Shown piece after piece: positions 16,088-26,040 of a DNA stretch of 64,000 nt. Every line of letters starts with the position of its first letter. The stretch's first letter is position 1. Source of the DNA: Chitinophaga oryziterrae. GTDB taxonomy: Bacteria > Bacteroidota > Bacteroidia > Chitinophagales > Chitinophagaceae. A program made the position numbers and the translations under genes. Under the pieces are notes generated by a model. The model had not been told where the DNA came from. It saw only the letters and a program-made list of their open reading frames with translations, and made no database searches. The stretch lies in contig NZ_WRXO01000001.1 in assembly GCF_009758125.1 (NCBI RefSeq), positions 1,612,001 to 1,676,000 of the forward strand, given 5' to 3'.

Positions 16088-16645
16088 ATGAATGTTTATC
16101 GATCTCTGGCCGATAGCGAACTGGTTACCCGGTTGAACCAGCATGACATGGCTGCGCTGGAAGAGGTGTATTTACGCTATTGGCCGGGATTATATGATTA
16201 TGCCTATCGGATGTTAAAAGATGGCCCTGCCGCTGAAGATTTAACTCAAGATCTTTTTATCAAGCTGCTTTCTAATAAAGAAAGCCTGCAAATTGGGCAT
16301 ACTTCCTTGCAATCTTACTTGTACCGATCTATCCGTAATGCGGTCATTAACCAGTTTCATAAAGATAAAAACAGACAAAAGTACATTGAATCTTTAAAGG
16401 AGTTTATGGAGAATGGCGTATCCGCTACCGATGAACTGATCTTGGAAAAGGAAATGACCCAAAGGATTGAAGCAGCCATTGCTACATTCCCCCCAAAAAT
16501 GAAGGAAGTCTTTGAGTTGAGCCGTAAGCAGTTTTTGTCGAGACGTGAAGTAGCCAAAGCGGCAAAGGTAACCGAAAGTACGGTTGATACGCATATCAAC
16601 CGGGCCTTGAAGATATTGAAAAACGTATTAGGCTTGTTTTTTTAA
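16088..16645 (+). CDS. ECF-type RNA polymerase sigma-70 factor (Sus-associated)
   Basis: This is a 185-residue ECF sigma factor. The region-2 signature YLRYWPGLYDYAYRMLKDGPAAEDLTQDLF and the region-4 helix-turn-helix REVAKAAKVTESTVDTHINRALK are complete. I prefer the ATG at 16088 (MNVYRSLADSELV), which gives the usual N-terminus of the Bacteroidetes Sus-type family; a TTG at 16070 would add six residues. It is followed by FecR, SusC, SusD and TlpA, the standard cell-surface signalling order: ligand binding at SusC releases this sigma from FecR control to transcribe the uptake operon. Confidence 0.92.
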   Translation: MNVYRSLADSELVTRLNQHDMAALEEVYLRYWPGLYDYAYRMLKDGPAAEDLTQDLFIKLLSNKESLQIGHTSLQSYLYRSIRNAVINQFHKDKNRQKYIESLKEFMENGVSATDELILEKEMTQRIEAAIATFPPKMKEVFELSRKQFLSRREVAKAAKVTESTVDTHINRALKILKNVLGLFF

Positions 16646-16659
16646 TGTAAAGACCTAGC

Positions 16660-16695
16660 GATTCCGGGATGCTGAAACGAGTTCAGAATGACGAG
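16660..16695. repeat. REP-like palindrome
   Basis: The short stem CTGAA...TTCAG (16672-16686) sits inside a GGGATGCTGAAACGAGTTCA-type sequence. It resembles the dispersed palindromic repeats frequent between genes in Sphingobacteria. It separates the sigma gene from fecR. Confidence 0.45.
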
Positions 16696-16778
16696 CGGCG
16701 GCATAGATAAAAAATATTTTAGATACTTGTAGTGATGTTGTCCAATTTAGCTGTCTTGTTTGTATATCGGCAAATACA

Positions 16779-17933
16779 ATGACAACTCAGGAAGCAGAAG
16801 AATTACTAAAGAAATACCATGCAGGGCAATGTACGCCAGAAGAACAGCTTTTGCTCCATAGCTGGACCGATCAGATGCATGTATTAACTGCTAAGGATGA
16901 TCCTGCACCTGAGCTGGAACAAGCGCAGCAAAGAGTTTGGGGCAATGTTGCTGCCGAACTGCATGAAAAGCATACCGATACCCCTAAACTGTTCCGTAGA
17001 ACTAAATTCATATACTGGTCTGTAGCGGCCACAGTGACTATTCTTATTACTGCCAGCATTACCTATTTTAATTATTTTCCCTCTCAAAAAACAAATTCCA
17101 TTGCACATCACGTAGAAGATGTACCTGCCGGGGGTAACCGGGCAGTACTTACTTTAGCCAATGGAACAACACTCAACCTGGACGATCAGGAGAACGGAGA
17201 AATCGCCTCACAGAACGGCATCAAGATTACAAAGACCAATAGCGGACAAATCATTTACAACGTCATTTCGATGGCGCATAGCCATGAAACATCTAACCAG
17301 ACCGTTTTTAATACCATTTCTACGCCAAAAGGGGGCCAATTTCAAGTGGTTCTCCCCGATGGCAGCCATGTGTGGCTAAACGCTGCAAGCAGCCTTAAAT
17401 TCCCTGTACAATTCGCAAATTCGGCACGTCAGGTATATTTAACGGGAGAAGGCTATTTTGAAATTGCTAAAAACCCTCAAAAACCCTTTATTGTAAACTC
17501 CTACAACCAGACTGTAAAAGTATTAGGAACACACTTTAACGTAAGTTCCTACGCCAACGAGCCAATTAAAACTACACTAGCAGAAGGTATTGTACAAGTC
17601 TCTTCACCTTCTACCACTCAAATAACCACGTTAAAACCCGGAGAACAGTCTACAGTTAACCCAAACGGGATAAAAGTTAACCAGGTTAACCCAGCAAACG
17701 CGATTGCCTGGAAAGATGGTGTATTTGTGTTCAATCAGACCAATTTGAAAGCAGTACTCGTACAACTCAGCAGATGGTACGATGTAGATGTAGATTATTC
17801 TGCTGTTCCCAATCAAACCTTTGAAGGGGAAATATCTAGAAACGTCAGCTTGATGCAAGTGCTACGCGCAATTGAGCAAGGCAGTGACATAAAACTCATC
17901 GTTAAAGAAAGGAGAATTATTATAAGGGAATAA
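16779..17933 (+). CDS. fecR: FecR-family anti-sigma factor
   Basis: The 384-residue inner-membrane regulator has a cytoplasmic N-terminal helical region (1-75) that would hold the sigma factor and a single membrane segment at about 84-105 (YWSVAATVTILITASITYF). The periplasmic part contains the FecR domain (TPKGGQFQVVLPDGSHVWLN ... YFEIAKNPQKPFIV) and a C-terminal DUF4974/STN-like domain (NLKAVLVQLSRWYDV ... IEQGSDIKL). It relays ligand occupancy of SusC to the sigma factor at 16088. It lies between sigma and susC in the standard order and is intact. Confidence 0.93.
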   Translation: MTTQEAEELLKKYHAGQCTPEEQLLLHSWTDQMHVLTAKDDPAPELEQAQQRVWGNVAAELHEKHTDTPKLFRRTKFIYWSVAATVTILITASITYFNYFPSQKTNSIAHHVEDVPAGGNRAVLTLANGTTLNLDDQENGEIASQNGIKITKTNSGQIIYNVISMAHSHETSNQTVFNTISTPKGGQFQVVLPDGSHVWLNAASSLKFPVQFANSARQVYLTGEGYFEIAKNPQKPFIVNSYNQTVKVLGTHFNVSSYANEPIKTTLAEGIVQVSSPSTTQITTLKPGEQSTVNPNGIKVNQVNPANAIAWKDGVFVFNQTNLKAVLVQLSRWYDVDVDYSAVPNQTFEGEISRNVSLMQVLRAIEQGSDIKLIVKERRIIIRE

Positions 17934-18024
17934 TCAAGCAGACAAACAAAACGCTCAGAATGAACATACAGGCTAAAAGATATAACCGGGATGATGCAAC
18001 ACCCCGGTTAAAGTCGGCCCTGTA

Positions 18025-21000
18025 ATGAAATCGTGTAAGAAACCATTTTTTAAACCAACCAACCACAAAGCTATGAATAATACTATTCATGTCAAAGGCA
18101 TGTCTATACCCCATAAAAAGGTAAAGACATCATTTAAATTATTAAAATATTGTATTGCGATGAAGCTGTTTTTAGCGATATTGATTTTAAGTTTTAACGT
18201 TTCTGCAAGTGTGTACTCGCAGAAGGTTAGCTTATCGTATAAGGATGCTTCATTGCGGGAAGTGCTTCAAAGCATCCGTAAACAGAGCGGGTATAGCTTT
18301 TTATTCACAAGCTCTGTACTGGACGTTGCCAAACCGGTAACGGTGAAACTGGACCAGGTAGATATTGAAAAAACCTTACAGATCATTTTTTCAGACCAGC
18401 CCCTAAACTACCGGATTGATGATAAAGTGATTGTGATCAAATCCAGAACGCAAAAAGACAGTTCCATACTGCAAAGGGTAAAAGATTTTTTTCTTTCCAT
18501 TACCATCGCTGGAAAAGTAGTGGACGAGGACGGTAGTCCTTTGCCTGGAGCTTCCATAAAAGCGAGCGGAAAGGCCACCATATCTAATGGCAGCGGGGAG
18601 TTTAGTTTGGCCGGTGTAGAAGAAGGTGCCAATGTAGAAATTTCCTATATCGGTTACAAAACATTGACCTTAAAAGCAGCCAAAGACTTTATCACGGCCC
18701 GCTTACAAAAACAAGCTGGTGAACTGAACGAAACCGTTATCAAGGGTTATTACAACACTACAAAAGTTTTAAATACAGGTAATGTAAGTTCAGTTAAATC
18801 GGCTGACCTGGCTAAAAATCCGGTGAGTGATCCGGTAATGGCCCTGGAAGGACGTGTACCTGGGCTTTATGTGGCGCAAACCTCTGGTATTGCAGGGGGA
18901 GATATGGTGGTAAAATTGAGAGGTCAAAACAGTATTGCCAATGGCAATAGCCCATTGTATATTTTAGATGGCATCCCTTTTCCTTCCAAAAGTTTAACCT
19001 CCGGTACTATATTGGGCGGTGCGACTGGTAATTTAAGTCCCTTCGCTAATATCAATATCAGCGATATTGAAAGCATTGATGTTTTAAAGGATGCCGATGC
19101 AACGGCCATTTATGGCTCCCGTGGGGCCAACGGAGTGATCCTGATCACCACCAAAAAAGGTAAAGCGGGTAAAACCAGGTTTGATGTAAATGTGTACAAA
19201 GGAGCCGGAAAGGTGGCAAGCAAGCTCGATTTGATGAACACAGATCAATACCTGACTATGCGACGTGCTGCCCTTGCAAATGATGGCGTTACAACGATTC
19301 CGGGTTCGGCAAATGATTTGAATGGGAACTATGGCGATGTAAACCATTATACAGACTGGCAAAAGGTATTGATTGGTGGAACTGCACAGGTAACCGATGC
19401 ACAAGCATCTATTTCGGGTGGCTCTGCACAAACCCAGTTTTTATTTGGGGGCAGTTATCATAAAGAAACTACGGTTTTTCCGGGTTCTTATAACGACAAA
19501 AAAATTGCTGCCCACCTCAATGTTACGCACCAAAGTGAAAACAAGCGTTTCAACAGTAACGTAATGGTCAGTTATACGAATGATAACAATCAATTGCCAA
19601 CTACAGATTTTACTTCACAGATTTTACTAGCCCCAAATACACCAGCTTTGTATAATGCAGATGGAAGTTTAAACTGGCAAAACTCCATATGGGAAAACCC
19701 TTTATGGGTAACCAGTCAAAAAGCTGGAGCTGTTTCTACCAACCTCAATGCAGCTACGAATTTAAGTTACGAAATCATCAAAGGGCTTTCTATTAGTGCC
19801 AGAATGGGCTATAATGACATTAAAACAAATGCCAGTACCATAAATCCATTTGTTAACTATGATCCCGCTGTTTTTATAGATCCAAGTTACCGGACCAATA
19901 CCTTTGGAACAAATGAAATTAAATCTTGGATTATCGAGCCGGGGATCAATTATTCAATGGATTTGGGTAAAGGAAAATTAGAATCCTTAATCGGGGCTAC
20001 TTTTCAGCAATCGGACCAGGTAAGCCTTTATCAAACAGCCAGTGGGTTTTCTTCGGCTGCTTTAATTAATGATATTTCTTCTGCCACCACCACAAGGATT
20101 GCCAGATATACCGATACCCGGTACAGATATAATGCAATATATGCAAGAATAGGTTACAATTATCAGGACAAATACCTGATCAATTTAACAGGCCGCCGTG
20201 ATGCCAGCAGCCGTTTTGGACCTGGAAAGCAATTTGCCAATCTTGGTGCCATTGGGGCAGCCTGGATCGTGTCGCATATGGATTGGATGAAAAATATATT
20301 GCCTGCGGTGTCTTTTGCCAAGTTAAGGGCCAGTTATGGTTTAACAGGGAATGACCAGCTTGGAGATTATGCCTTTTTAAGTACTTCGGCTTCTAACAAT
20401 ATGGCTTATCAAGGGGTAACGGGTCTGTACCCTACCTCCTTAACCAATTCTAAATTTGGATGGGAAACGGTGAAAAAACTGGAATTTGGTTTGGACTTGG
20501 GCTTTTTGGACAACCGGATTTTATTGAATGGAAGTTGGTACAGGAACAGGACCGGTAACCAGTTGGTGGGCTATGCGCTGCCAGATATTACGGGGTTTCC
20601 TAGCATTCAGGCAAATTTACCTGCGGTGATCCAAAATACAGGTACAGAACTAGAATTAACTGGCAGAATCTTTAAAGGAAACCGGTTTTCATGGACCGTC
20701 TCAGGAAATTTGACCGTTCCCAAAAATGAACTGGTTTCTTATCCAAACCTAGCGGCTTCTAGTTATGCTCAAACTTATGTTGAAGGGCAGCCGCTAACGG
20801 TCCAGTTCCTATACCATTACACCGGTATAGATCCAACAACCAAAGCATATACTTTCCAAGATTTTGATAAGGATGGGCAAATTACCCTTTCCAATGATAC
20901 CCGCCCGGTAAATGTTAGCCAGAAATTTTTTGGTGGGCTAAACAACAGTTTTAGTTATAAAGGTTTGCAACTGGATGTGTTTTTCCAATATGTAAAACAA

Positions 21001-21414
21001 AATGGCTTTAACTTATTGGGGGTAGCACCAGGGCGATTTAATGCAGTTGGGTCCAATCAACAGGCTTATCTTTTGGATGAAGTGAATAAGGGGGCAGCAT
21101 CTAGCGTACAACAATTTACCTCTAGGGGCAGTTCAGTTGCAGGTCAAGCCTATACTGTTTTTACCAATAGTGATGCAGTGGTTGGGGATGCTTCATTTAT
21201 TCGCCTTAAAAATGTTTCCCTGTCTTGGACATTGCCTGAAAAATATCAGCATGCGTTGAAATTGCAAAATGCACGGGTGTACCTGCAAGCACAGAACTTA
21301 TTGACCATTACCAATTTCAACGGTCTGGACCCGGAAATCCCGTTTAGAGGAGCATCACAATTGGTATTACCTCCTTTAAAAATGATTACACTGGGCATTC
21401 AGATATCGCTTTAA
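18025..21414 (+). CDS. susC: SusC/RagA-family TonB-linked outer-membrane transporter with STN domain
   Basis: The 1129-residue receptor has a signal peptide after a long N-region (hydrophobic stretch about 45-65, ending VYSQ). In order it has an N-terminal STN/secretin domain (SLREVLQSIRKQSGYSFLF), a carboxypeptidase-regulatory-like beta-sandwich (IAGKVVDEDGSPLPGASI), a TonB plug (GQNSIANGNSPLYILDGIPF, SIDVLKDADATAIYGSRGANG) and a 22-strand barrel. The STN domain shows that it signals through FecR and the sigma factor upstream. It overlaps the SusD frame by one base at 21414 and forms with SusD the lid-and-bucket importer. Given the thioredoxin and peptide neighbours, the ligand may be a peptide (inference). 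The start could be the ATG at 18073. Confidence 0.95.
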   Translation: MKSCKKPFFKPTNHKAMNNTIHVKGMSIPHKKVKTSFKLLKYCIAMKLFLAILILSFNVSASVYSQKVSLSYKDASLREVLQSIRKQSGYSFLFTSSVLDVAKPVTVKLDQVDIEKTLQIIFSDQPLNYRIDDKVIVIKSRTQKDSSILQRVKDFFLSITIAGKVVDEDGSPLPGASIKASGKATISNGSGEFSLAGVEEGANVEISYIGYKTLTLKAAKDFITARLQKQAGELNETVIKGYYNTTKVLNTGNVSSVKSADLAKNPVSDPVMALEGRVPGLYVAQTSGIAGGDMVVKLRGQNSIANGNSPLYILDGIPFPSKSLTSGTILGGATGNLSPFANINISDIESIDVLKDADATAIYGSRGANGVILITTKKGKAGKTRFDVNVYKGAGKVASKLDLMNTDQYLTMRRAALANDGVTTIPGSANDLNGNYGDVNHYTDWQKVLIGGTAQVTDAQASISGGSAQTQFLFGGSYHKETTVFPGSYNDKKIAAHLNVTHQSENKRFNSNVMVSYTNDNNQLPTTDFTSQILLAPNTPALYNADGSLNWQNSIWENPLWVTSQKAGAVSTNLNAATNLSYEIIKGLSISARMGYNDIKTNASTINPFVNYDPAVFIDPSYRTNTFGTNEIKSWIIEPGINYSMDLGKGKLESLIGATFQQSDQVSLYQTASGFSSAALINDISSATTTRIARYTDTRYRYNAIYARIGYNYQDKYLINLTGRRDASSRFGPGKQFANLGAIGAAWIVSHMDWMKNILPAVSFAKLRASYGLTGNDQLGDYAFLSTSASNNMAYQGVTGLYPTSLTNSKFGWETVKKLEFGLDLGFLDNRILLNGSWYRNRTGNQLVGYALPDITGFPSIQANLPAVIQNTGTELELTGRIFKGNRFSWTVSGNLTVPKNELVSYPNLAASSYAQTYVEGQPLTVQFLYHYTGIDPTTKAYTFQDFDKDGQITLSNDTRPVNVSQKFFGGLNNSFSYKGLQLDVFFQYVKQNGFNLLGVAPGRFNAVGSNQQAYLLDEVNKGAASSVQQFTSRGSSVAGQAYTVFTNSDAVVGDASFIRLKNVSLSWTLPEKYQHALKLQNARVYLQAQNLLTITNFNGLDPEIPFRGASQLVLPPLKMITLGIQISL

Positions 21415-21434
21415 TGAACCTTAATCCAAATCAC

Positions 21435-22868
21435 ATGAAATACTTTAAACCTTATATACTGCTTTGCATCTTGATCCTGACCACTTTTACAAACTGTAAA
21501 AAATTTGTAGAACTGGATGCACCTAAAACATTATTGGTCACTAAAAATGTTTTTGCAAGTGATGAAACAGCAATTGCACAGCTTACCGGTATCTATTCAC
21601 AAATGAGTGACAGAGAGTTTATGCCCTACCGCTTACCTTTTTGTACAGGCATTGGGGGCGATGAACTGATCAACCATTCTGCTTTATTTACTAATGCCTA
21701 TGAAAATTCATTACAGGCAGTTGATGCGGTAACCAATGCCATTTGGACGGCAGGTTATAATTATATTTATGAAGCGAATGCAATTTATGAAGGTTGTGCA
21801 GCATCTACTACATTAAGTCCAGCCGTTAAGAAACAGTTAATGGCCGAAGCACTTTTTATACGGGCCTTCTGGCATTTTTATTTGGTCAATTTATATGGTG
21901 ATGTTCCACTGGCAACCACTACAGATTATCTAGTCAATTCAACTTTAGCCAGAAGTGCTAAAGACCTGGTGTACCAGCAAATCATTACGGATTTGAAGAA
22001 TGCACAGGCAGGTTTAAATGAAAATTATGTTGGCAGTAACAGCATTGCAACTACAACTGACCGAGTACGCCCTAATAAAATGACGGCAACGGCATTATTG
22101 GCCAGGGTGTACTTATTTAATAAAAACTACAGTGATGCCGAAGCTCAGGCTACAGTAGTGATCAACAGTAAACCTAATTACGATCTGGTGGATGTAACAA
22201 AAGTATTCCTGAAAAACAGCAATGAAACCATTTGGGCCTTAATGAAACCTACACCAGCAAATAGCATCAATACCTGGGAAGGAAATTATTTTATTTTGAC
22301 TTCGGCACCAAAAACCAGTTTTCAAAATTCTGCTGAAATTACGCCTACTTTATTGTCTGCTTTTGATGATGGTGATAAACGGAAAATCAACTGGATTGGA
22401 AAGTTTACCGATATGGGGGTAACGCCCAATGTTGATTACTATTATCCTTTTAAATACAAAGTCTTGACTTCTGCTTCGGTGTCGGAGTATTCGCTTGTTT
22501 TCCGGGTTGCTGAACAATATTTGATCCGTGCCGAAGCAAGGGTACAATTGGGTAACCTTGCAGGTGGAATTAATGATACGGATGCCATACGCAACCGTGC
22601 GGGTATTGCTTTGATTAAGGACATTAACCCAGGCATTGGTAAAACAGACCTGCTCAATGTGATCTTAAAGGAACGTCAAAAAGAGCTGTTTACCGAATGG
22701 GGCCACCGTTGGATAGATTTAAAACGTACCGGGAATATTGATGCGGCGATGAATGCTATAGCAGCCTCAAAGGGAACAGTTTGGAATAGCAACCAACAAT
22801 TATGGCCAATTCCGCAAAAGGAAATTCTAAACGATAAAAACCTGGCGCAGAACCCAGGATACAATTAG
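21435..22868 (+). CDS. susD: RagB/SusD-family lipoprotein
   Basis: The 477-residue surface lipoprotein has the signal MKYFKPYILLCILILTTFTNC with the lipidated Cys at residue 21 and the KFVEL sequence typical after it. TPR-like helices (LFIRAFWHFYLVNLYGDVPL) and the conserved C-terminal block (LKERQKELFTEWGHRWIDLKR, NPGYN) are intact. I prefer the start at 21435 to the one at 21414, since the longer N-region adds nothing to the lipoprotein signal. It pairs with the SusC just upstream and is clearly homologous to the partial SusD at the window start, so the island carries two SusCD-peptide modules of the same kind. Confidence 0.94.
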   Translation: MKYFKPYILLCILILTTFTNCKKFVELDAPKTLLVTKNVFASDETAIAQLTGIYSQMSDREFMPYRLPFCTGIGGDELINHSALFTNAYENSLQAVDAVTNAIWTAGYNYIYEANAIYEGCAASTTLSPAVKKQLMAEALFIRAFWHFYLVNLYGDVPLATTTDYLVNSTLARSAKDLVYQQIITDLKNAQAGLNENYVGSNSIATTTDRVRPNKMTATALLARVYLFNKNYSDAEAQATVVINSKPNYDLVDVTKVFLKNSNETIWALMKPTPANSINTWEGNYFILTSAPKTSFQNSAEITPTLLSAFDDGDKRKINWIGKFTDMGVTPNVDYYYPFKYKVLTSASVSEYSLVFRVAEQYLIRAEARVQLGNLAGGINDTDAIRNRAGIALIKDINPGIGKTDLLNVILKERQKELFTEWGHRWIDLKRTGNIDAAMNAIAASKGTVWNSNQQLWPIPQKEILNDKNLAQNPGYN

Positions 22869-22890
22869 TTGGTGCTTCAAAAATAAAGAA

Positions 22891-24291
22891 ATGAGAAAGA
22901 TTTTAATTGTCATGTGCATGCTGGGCATTGCCTTTAGTTATAGTCATGCCCAGCAAATGAAAAAGACACCCTACCCCAATGTGGGAGAAAAATTAGCCAA
23001 TTATACATTTACGGATCTGGTCAATTATCCCAAAAGCACGGCATCACTAAATGATTTTAGGGGAAAATGGTTGATCTTGGATTTTTGGGGTTATTCCTGT
23101 TCAGCTTGTGTAGCCAGTTTTCCTAAAATGGACCACTACGCCGAAAAATTTAAAGATCAGTTGCAGATTGTTATGGTCGGTGCTACAAAAAGCAGCCCGA
23201 AGGATGACCGGAAAAGGATAGAAAAAATCACTAAAGACTTATATCAACATTTAGATGCCAAATATCATTTAAAGCTCACCGTTGCTTTTGATAGTGTATT
23301 GTATTTAAAATATGATGTGGGTTCTTTGCCTCATATCCTTATCATTGATCCGCAAGGGGTGATCAGGGTAAAAACTTACCAGTTGTTCGAAAATCAGATT
23401 GTGGATTTATTGGCCGGGAAAAGCCCTAGTTTTGACCGCTCATTTTCCAGATCTGAGCCAAGGGAGAAAGAGAACGATCATGCAAATACCTATAACAACA
23501 GCGTTCCTTTGCTGGCAACTCAGAAAGAAGCGAATGACAGCAGTTATTTATTTAGGTCAACGCTAAGGCAATGGACAGTATCTATGCCGCTTGCTCAGGT
23601 GGTGAGCTTGTTTGACCAGCACATGAAGAGTGTTAAAAATGGAAAGTTAGAGGTGTTTAATAACTTGATGGAAGGTTTGTACCGGATTGCCTATTTTGGT
23701 ATTGACGATTGGGATGTTTGGGACGACGAGAATTACAACAAAAGATACCGTTCCTTGTATTTGAACATCAGGGATTCTACGTATTTTAAATCAAACCGTC
23801 CAATGACTTTTGCGTATAGTTTAAGTGTGCCAAAGGATAGGTCCAGCCCCGAATTGATCATGAAGGCTATGCAATTGGACTTAAATAAGTTCTTTGGGTA
23901 TAAGGCGACAAAAGAAATCAGGAAAATGCCGGTTTATGCTTTTGTCATTTCAGATAGTGCTAAAGTACGCGCTTTAATATCAAAGAATAAGAATCCGGCA
24001 CTAAAGAAAACCACCTATGATCATCTTCATCTGGTTAATTTCCCTATTGGTGATTTTATTAAACACCTAACGGTGAGAATGCACTTGGACATTCCTGTCA
24101 TCAACAGTACCGGAATGTCTGGTCCAATTGATATTGATTTTAAGGCAAATTTGTTAGATCCTGATGATATTCAAAAGAACTTGGAAGTGTACGGCTTTAA
24201 ATTGGTGAAAACGACTAAAGATATGGAAGTGATTGTACTCAGTGACGATGATGAACTGATCTCAACGCCTTCAATTTTTGTTAAAAAGTAA
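22891..24291 (+). CDS. TlpA-like secreted thiol-disulfide oxidoreductase
   Basis: The 466-residue protein has a signal peptide (about 1-20) and a TlpA/AhpC-type thioredoxin domain (residues about 30-180) with CSAC at 70-73 instead of the more common CxPC. The cis-Pro loop is SLPHILIID. A 280-residue C-terminal region without a recognised fold follows; its last part (DIPVINSTGMSGPIDIDFKANL) resembles the STN/DUF3738-type module often attached to TlpA proteins in Bacteroidota. It is the last gene of the sigma-FecR-SusCD operon and ends at a strong terminator. It probably acts in the periplasm on the disulfide of the ligand or of partner proteins. Confidence 0.85.
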   Translation: MRKILIVMCMLGIAFSYSHAQQMKKTPYPNVGEKLANYTFTDLVNYPKSTASLNDFRGKWLILDFWGYSCSACVASFPKMDHYAEKFKDQLQIVMVGATKSSPKDDRKRIEKITKDLYQHLDAKYHLKLTVAFDSVLYLKYDVGSLPHILIIDPQGVIRVKTYQLFENQIVDLLAGKSPSFDRSFSRSEPREKENDHANTYNNSVPLLATQKEANDSSYLFRSTLRQWTVSMPLAQVVSLFDQHMKSVKNGKLEVFNNLMEGLYRIAYFGIDDWDVWDDENYNKRYRSLYLNIRDSTYFKSNRPMTFAYSLSVPKDRSSPELIMKAMQLDLNKFFGYKATKEIRKMPVYAFVISDSAKVRALISKNKNPALKKTTYDHLHLVNFPIGDFIKHLTVRMHLDIPVINSTGMSGPIDIDFKANLLDPDDIQKNLEVYGFKLVKTTKDMEVIVLSDDDELISTPSIFVKK

Positions 24292-24309
24292 GCAAAGAAT
24301 AAAAAGAAC

Positions 24310-24342
24310 AAATAGGGCTGGGTTATTAACCCGGCCCTATTT
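24310..24342. terminator. Strong bidirectional terminator
   Basis: The 15-bp arms 24310-24324 and 24328-24342 pair with one mismatch around ATT and are followed by a T-rich run. It lies between the TlpA gene and the convergent peptide gene at 24352. Confidence 0.8.
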
Positions 24343-24351
24343 GTTTTCGTT

Positions 24352-24606
24352 TTATGGTCTTTTCAGCGCTGTAAGACATCCGCTGGTTAAGAACAATTGT
24401 TTGTTTTCTGATGGCGCGTCAACTGGTCCAATACATGCTGCTGTAGCAGTTGTATTACAAGTGAAGCTGATCAGTGTTGAAGCACAGGTTGTAGTAGTAG
24501 GGTGATACCAATAGGTATTTAACCGGAAATTTGCATTACTTGCAAATGCACCTACAGCAGCTAATGTCAATGCACCAACGCCCATAACGATTTTTGAAAT
24601 TTTCAT
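24352..24606 (-). CDS. Thr/Cys-rich small secreted peptide, candidate substrate of the LanKC-like kinase
   Basis: The 84-residue product begins MKISKIVMGVGALTLAAVGAF, a Sec-type signal ending near ASNA (22-25). The mature part is rich in Thr and Ser (PTTTTCASTLISFTC, NTTATAACIG) and has four cysteines at 41, 50, 58 and 77. It resembles DUF6520-type exported peptides and, in its Ser/Thr plus Cys content, lanthipeptide precursors. It is the last gene of the minus-strand unit with a LanKC-like kinase 102 bp upstream, a MauE/DoxX protein and a thioredoxin lipoprotein. Modification by the kinase-lyase would have to precede Sec export, which is unusual; oxidation of the cysteines by MauE/thioredoxin is the simpler idea. 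Both are inference. Confidence 0.72.
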   Translation of the reverse strand: MKISKIVMGVGALTLAAVGAFASNANFRLNTYWYHPTTTTCASTLISFTCNTTATAACIGPVDAPSENKQLFLTSGCLTALKRP

Positions 24607-24708
24607 AATTTTAATTTTTTAAGATTTTTGAATACTTGTTTAGAATCTGCCTTTACATGCTAAGGCTGTTTTATTGCGCAAAGATTTTATTTGAAAATGA
24701 TCAATTTC

Positions 24709-26040
24709 CTATCTGGTATTTAACATTGCTTTTTGGAAGTTCTGAACTACGCTTTTTATCTTTTGAAGGCTGGGCCGTTGACCCAGCTCCACCTGATAAC
24801 ATTCCATAATGATGTTCCTGATCTGTTGATTTTCTATATGCCTGCTGAGTTCTTTTTTTAGTTTATCGAGATGCTTGTAATCAAAGTCCGCAGGTGGTTG
24901 TCCGGTAAAAAAGTACACCATCAATCCACCAAAACCATAAATATCTTCATGTTCCGTTGGGGTTATTCTTTCCAATTGTTCGGGAGACATAAAACCTAAT
25001 GTTCCATCGCCAAACGCTGGGTTAGGATAATCAGTGGGTTTATGATAGGTGATTTCAAGATCAATGAGAAATAGGCGGCCTTTGTTATCGAGTATAAAAT
25101 TAGCGGGTTTAATATCCCGGTGTACATATCCCTTTTTGTGTAACACCTCAATGCTTTCTATGATCTGAATTAAGGCATTTAAGAGCTTATTTCGCTGCTC
25201 CATGCTTAAATCTTTCCACAGCTTATCTTTTTTATAGGTTTCCGTCAATACTTTTTCTAAGTGCTGCCCCTCAATGAACTCCATCACCAGGTAGTTGTTC
25301 CCATCGGTAGTAAACAAATCTATAACCTTCGGTATGTTTAAGCTATCATATAAATCTTCCTGCACTTTTTTTTGCCACTGGAGCCGGTGGCTCATGTCCC
25401 GGTTTCCGAAATCAGTCCACATGTATTGTCTGCCTTGTTTAATTACGCATTTGCCTACTTTCAAAAAGCCTTTGATATATATTCCTTTAAACACGTCGCC
25501 TTTAATGTCCTGTTTCAATACATCTACAATCATGTATTTGCCAGAGAATATTTTCTTAAACTCGCTTTTGGGTACAGGCATTTTAATTGGAAAAGGCCAC
25601 ATACTTTTTTCAAAAGGGACACTGCCTATATATTCTGTATATACAATGCTTCCAAGTGGTGCAGCAGTAGGTATTTTTGGGCCATTAAAACCAGCGGTCA
25701 CTGCAACCAGCTTTTGGGAGAATTGGATGGTCTGTTCCTTGCCAGAAGGATAAAAGGTAATTACTTTATTTAGGTTTTGATAGCCCATATTTCCATACAG
25801 GATATGGACAGCAGATTCGTCGTTTTTGGCCATGCTAAAGGGAACACCTAGGCTTTTGGCCATTGGCAATACCACTTTTAAAAGCTCTTCTATTTGAGGC
25901 AAAACGATAGAGAGTTCTATTAGCCAATCTGTTGTTTCTGGTACGCCATCAGCAATAAGGTAATAATCGTTTGTGCTAAAGCCGATGCCATAAGATTCAA
26001 CGATCTGTGTATAGTCTGAGCAAATTAATTCTTCTGCCAT
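24709..26040 (-). CDS. LanKC-like Ser/Thr kinase with lyase-like N-domain, no LanC cyclase domain
   Basis: The protein has 443 residues from the ATG at 26040. Residues about 15-145 look like the phosphoserine/phosphothreonine-lyase part of class III/IV lanthipeptide synthetases. Seen are a DYYL strand, the paired helices IEELLKVVLPMAKSLGVPFSM, KVITFYPSG, the helix QTIQFSQKLVAVT, GFNGPKIPTA and SIVYTEYIG. A protein kinase domain follows with CVIK (Lys201), HRDIKPAN (307-314) and the metal motif DLE (327-329), where LanKC enzymes have DFE/DLE and ordinary kinases DFG. It stops after the kinase, so the zinc LanC-like domain of LanKC is absent. The ORF is open to 26124, but 26040 fits the start, overlapping the MauE stop by 16 bp. 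The substrate is probably the peptide gene downstream (inference). Confidence 0.72.
   Translation of the reverse strand: MAEELICSDYTQIVESYGIGFSTNDYYLIADGVPETTDWLIELSIVLPQIEELLKVVLPMAKSLGVPFSMAKNDESAVHILYGNMGYQNLNKVITFYPSGKEQTIQFSQKLVAVTAGFNGPKIPTAAPLGSIVYTEYIGSVPFEKSMWPFPIKMPVPKSEFKKIFSGKYMIVDVLKQDIKGDVFKGIYIKGFLKVGKCVIKQGRQYMWTDFGNRDMSHRLQWQKKVQEDLYDSLNIPKVIDLFTTDGNNYLVMEFIEGQHLEKVLTETYKKDKLWKDLSMEQRNKLLNALIQIIESIEVLHKKGYVHRDIKPANFILDNKGRLFLIDLEITYHKPTDYPNPAFGDGTLGFMSPEQLERITPTEHEDIYGFGGLMVYFFTGQPPADFDYKHLDKLKKELSRHIENQQIRNIIMECYQVELGQRPSLQKIKSVVQNFQKAMLNTR

Noticed and set aside
25295..25773. Long plus-strand ORFs of 152 and 133 codons
   Set aside because: Both are antisense to the LanKC-like kinase gene, whose frame carries the kinase motifs.
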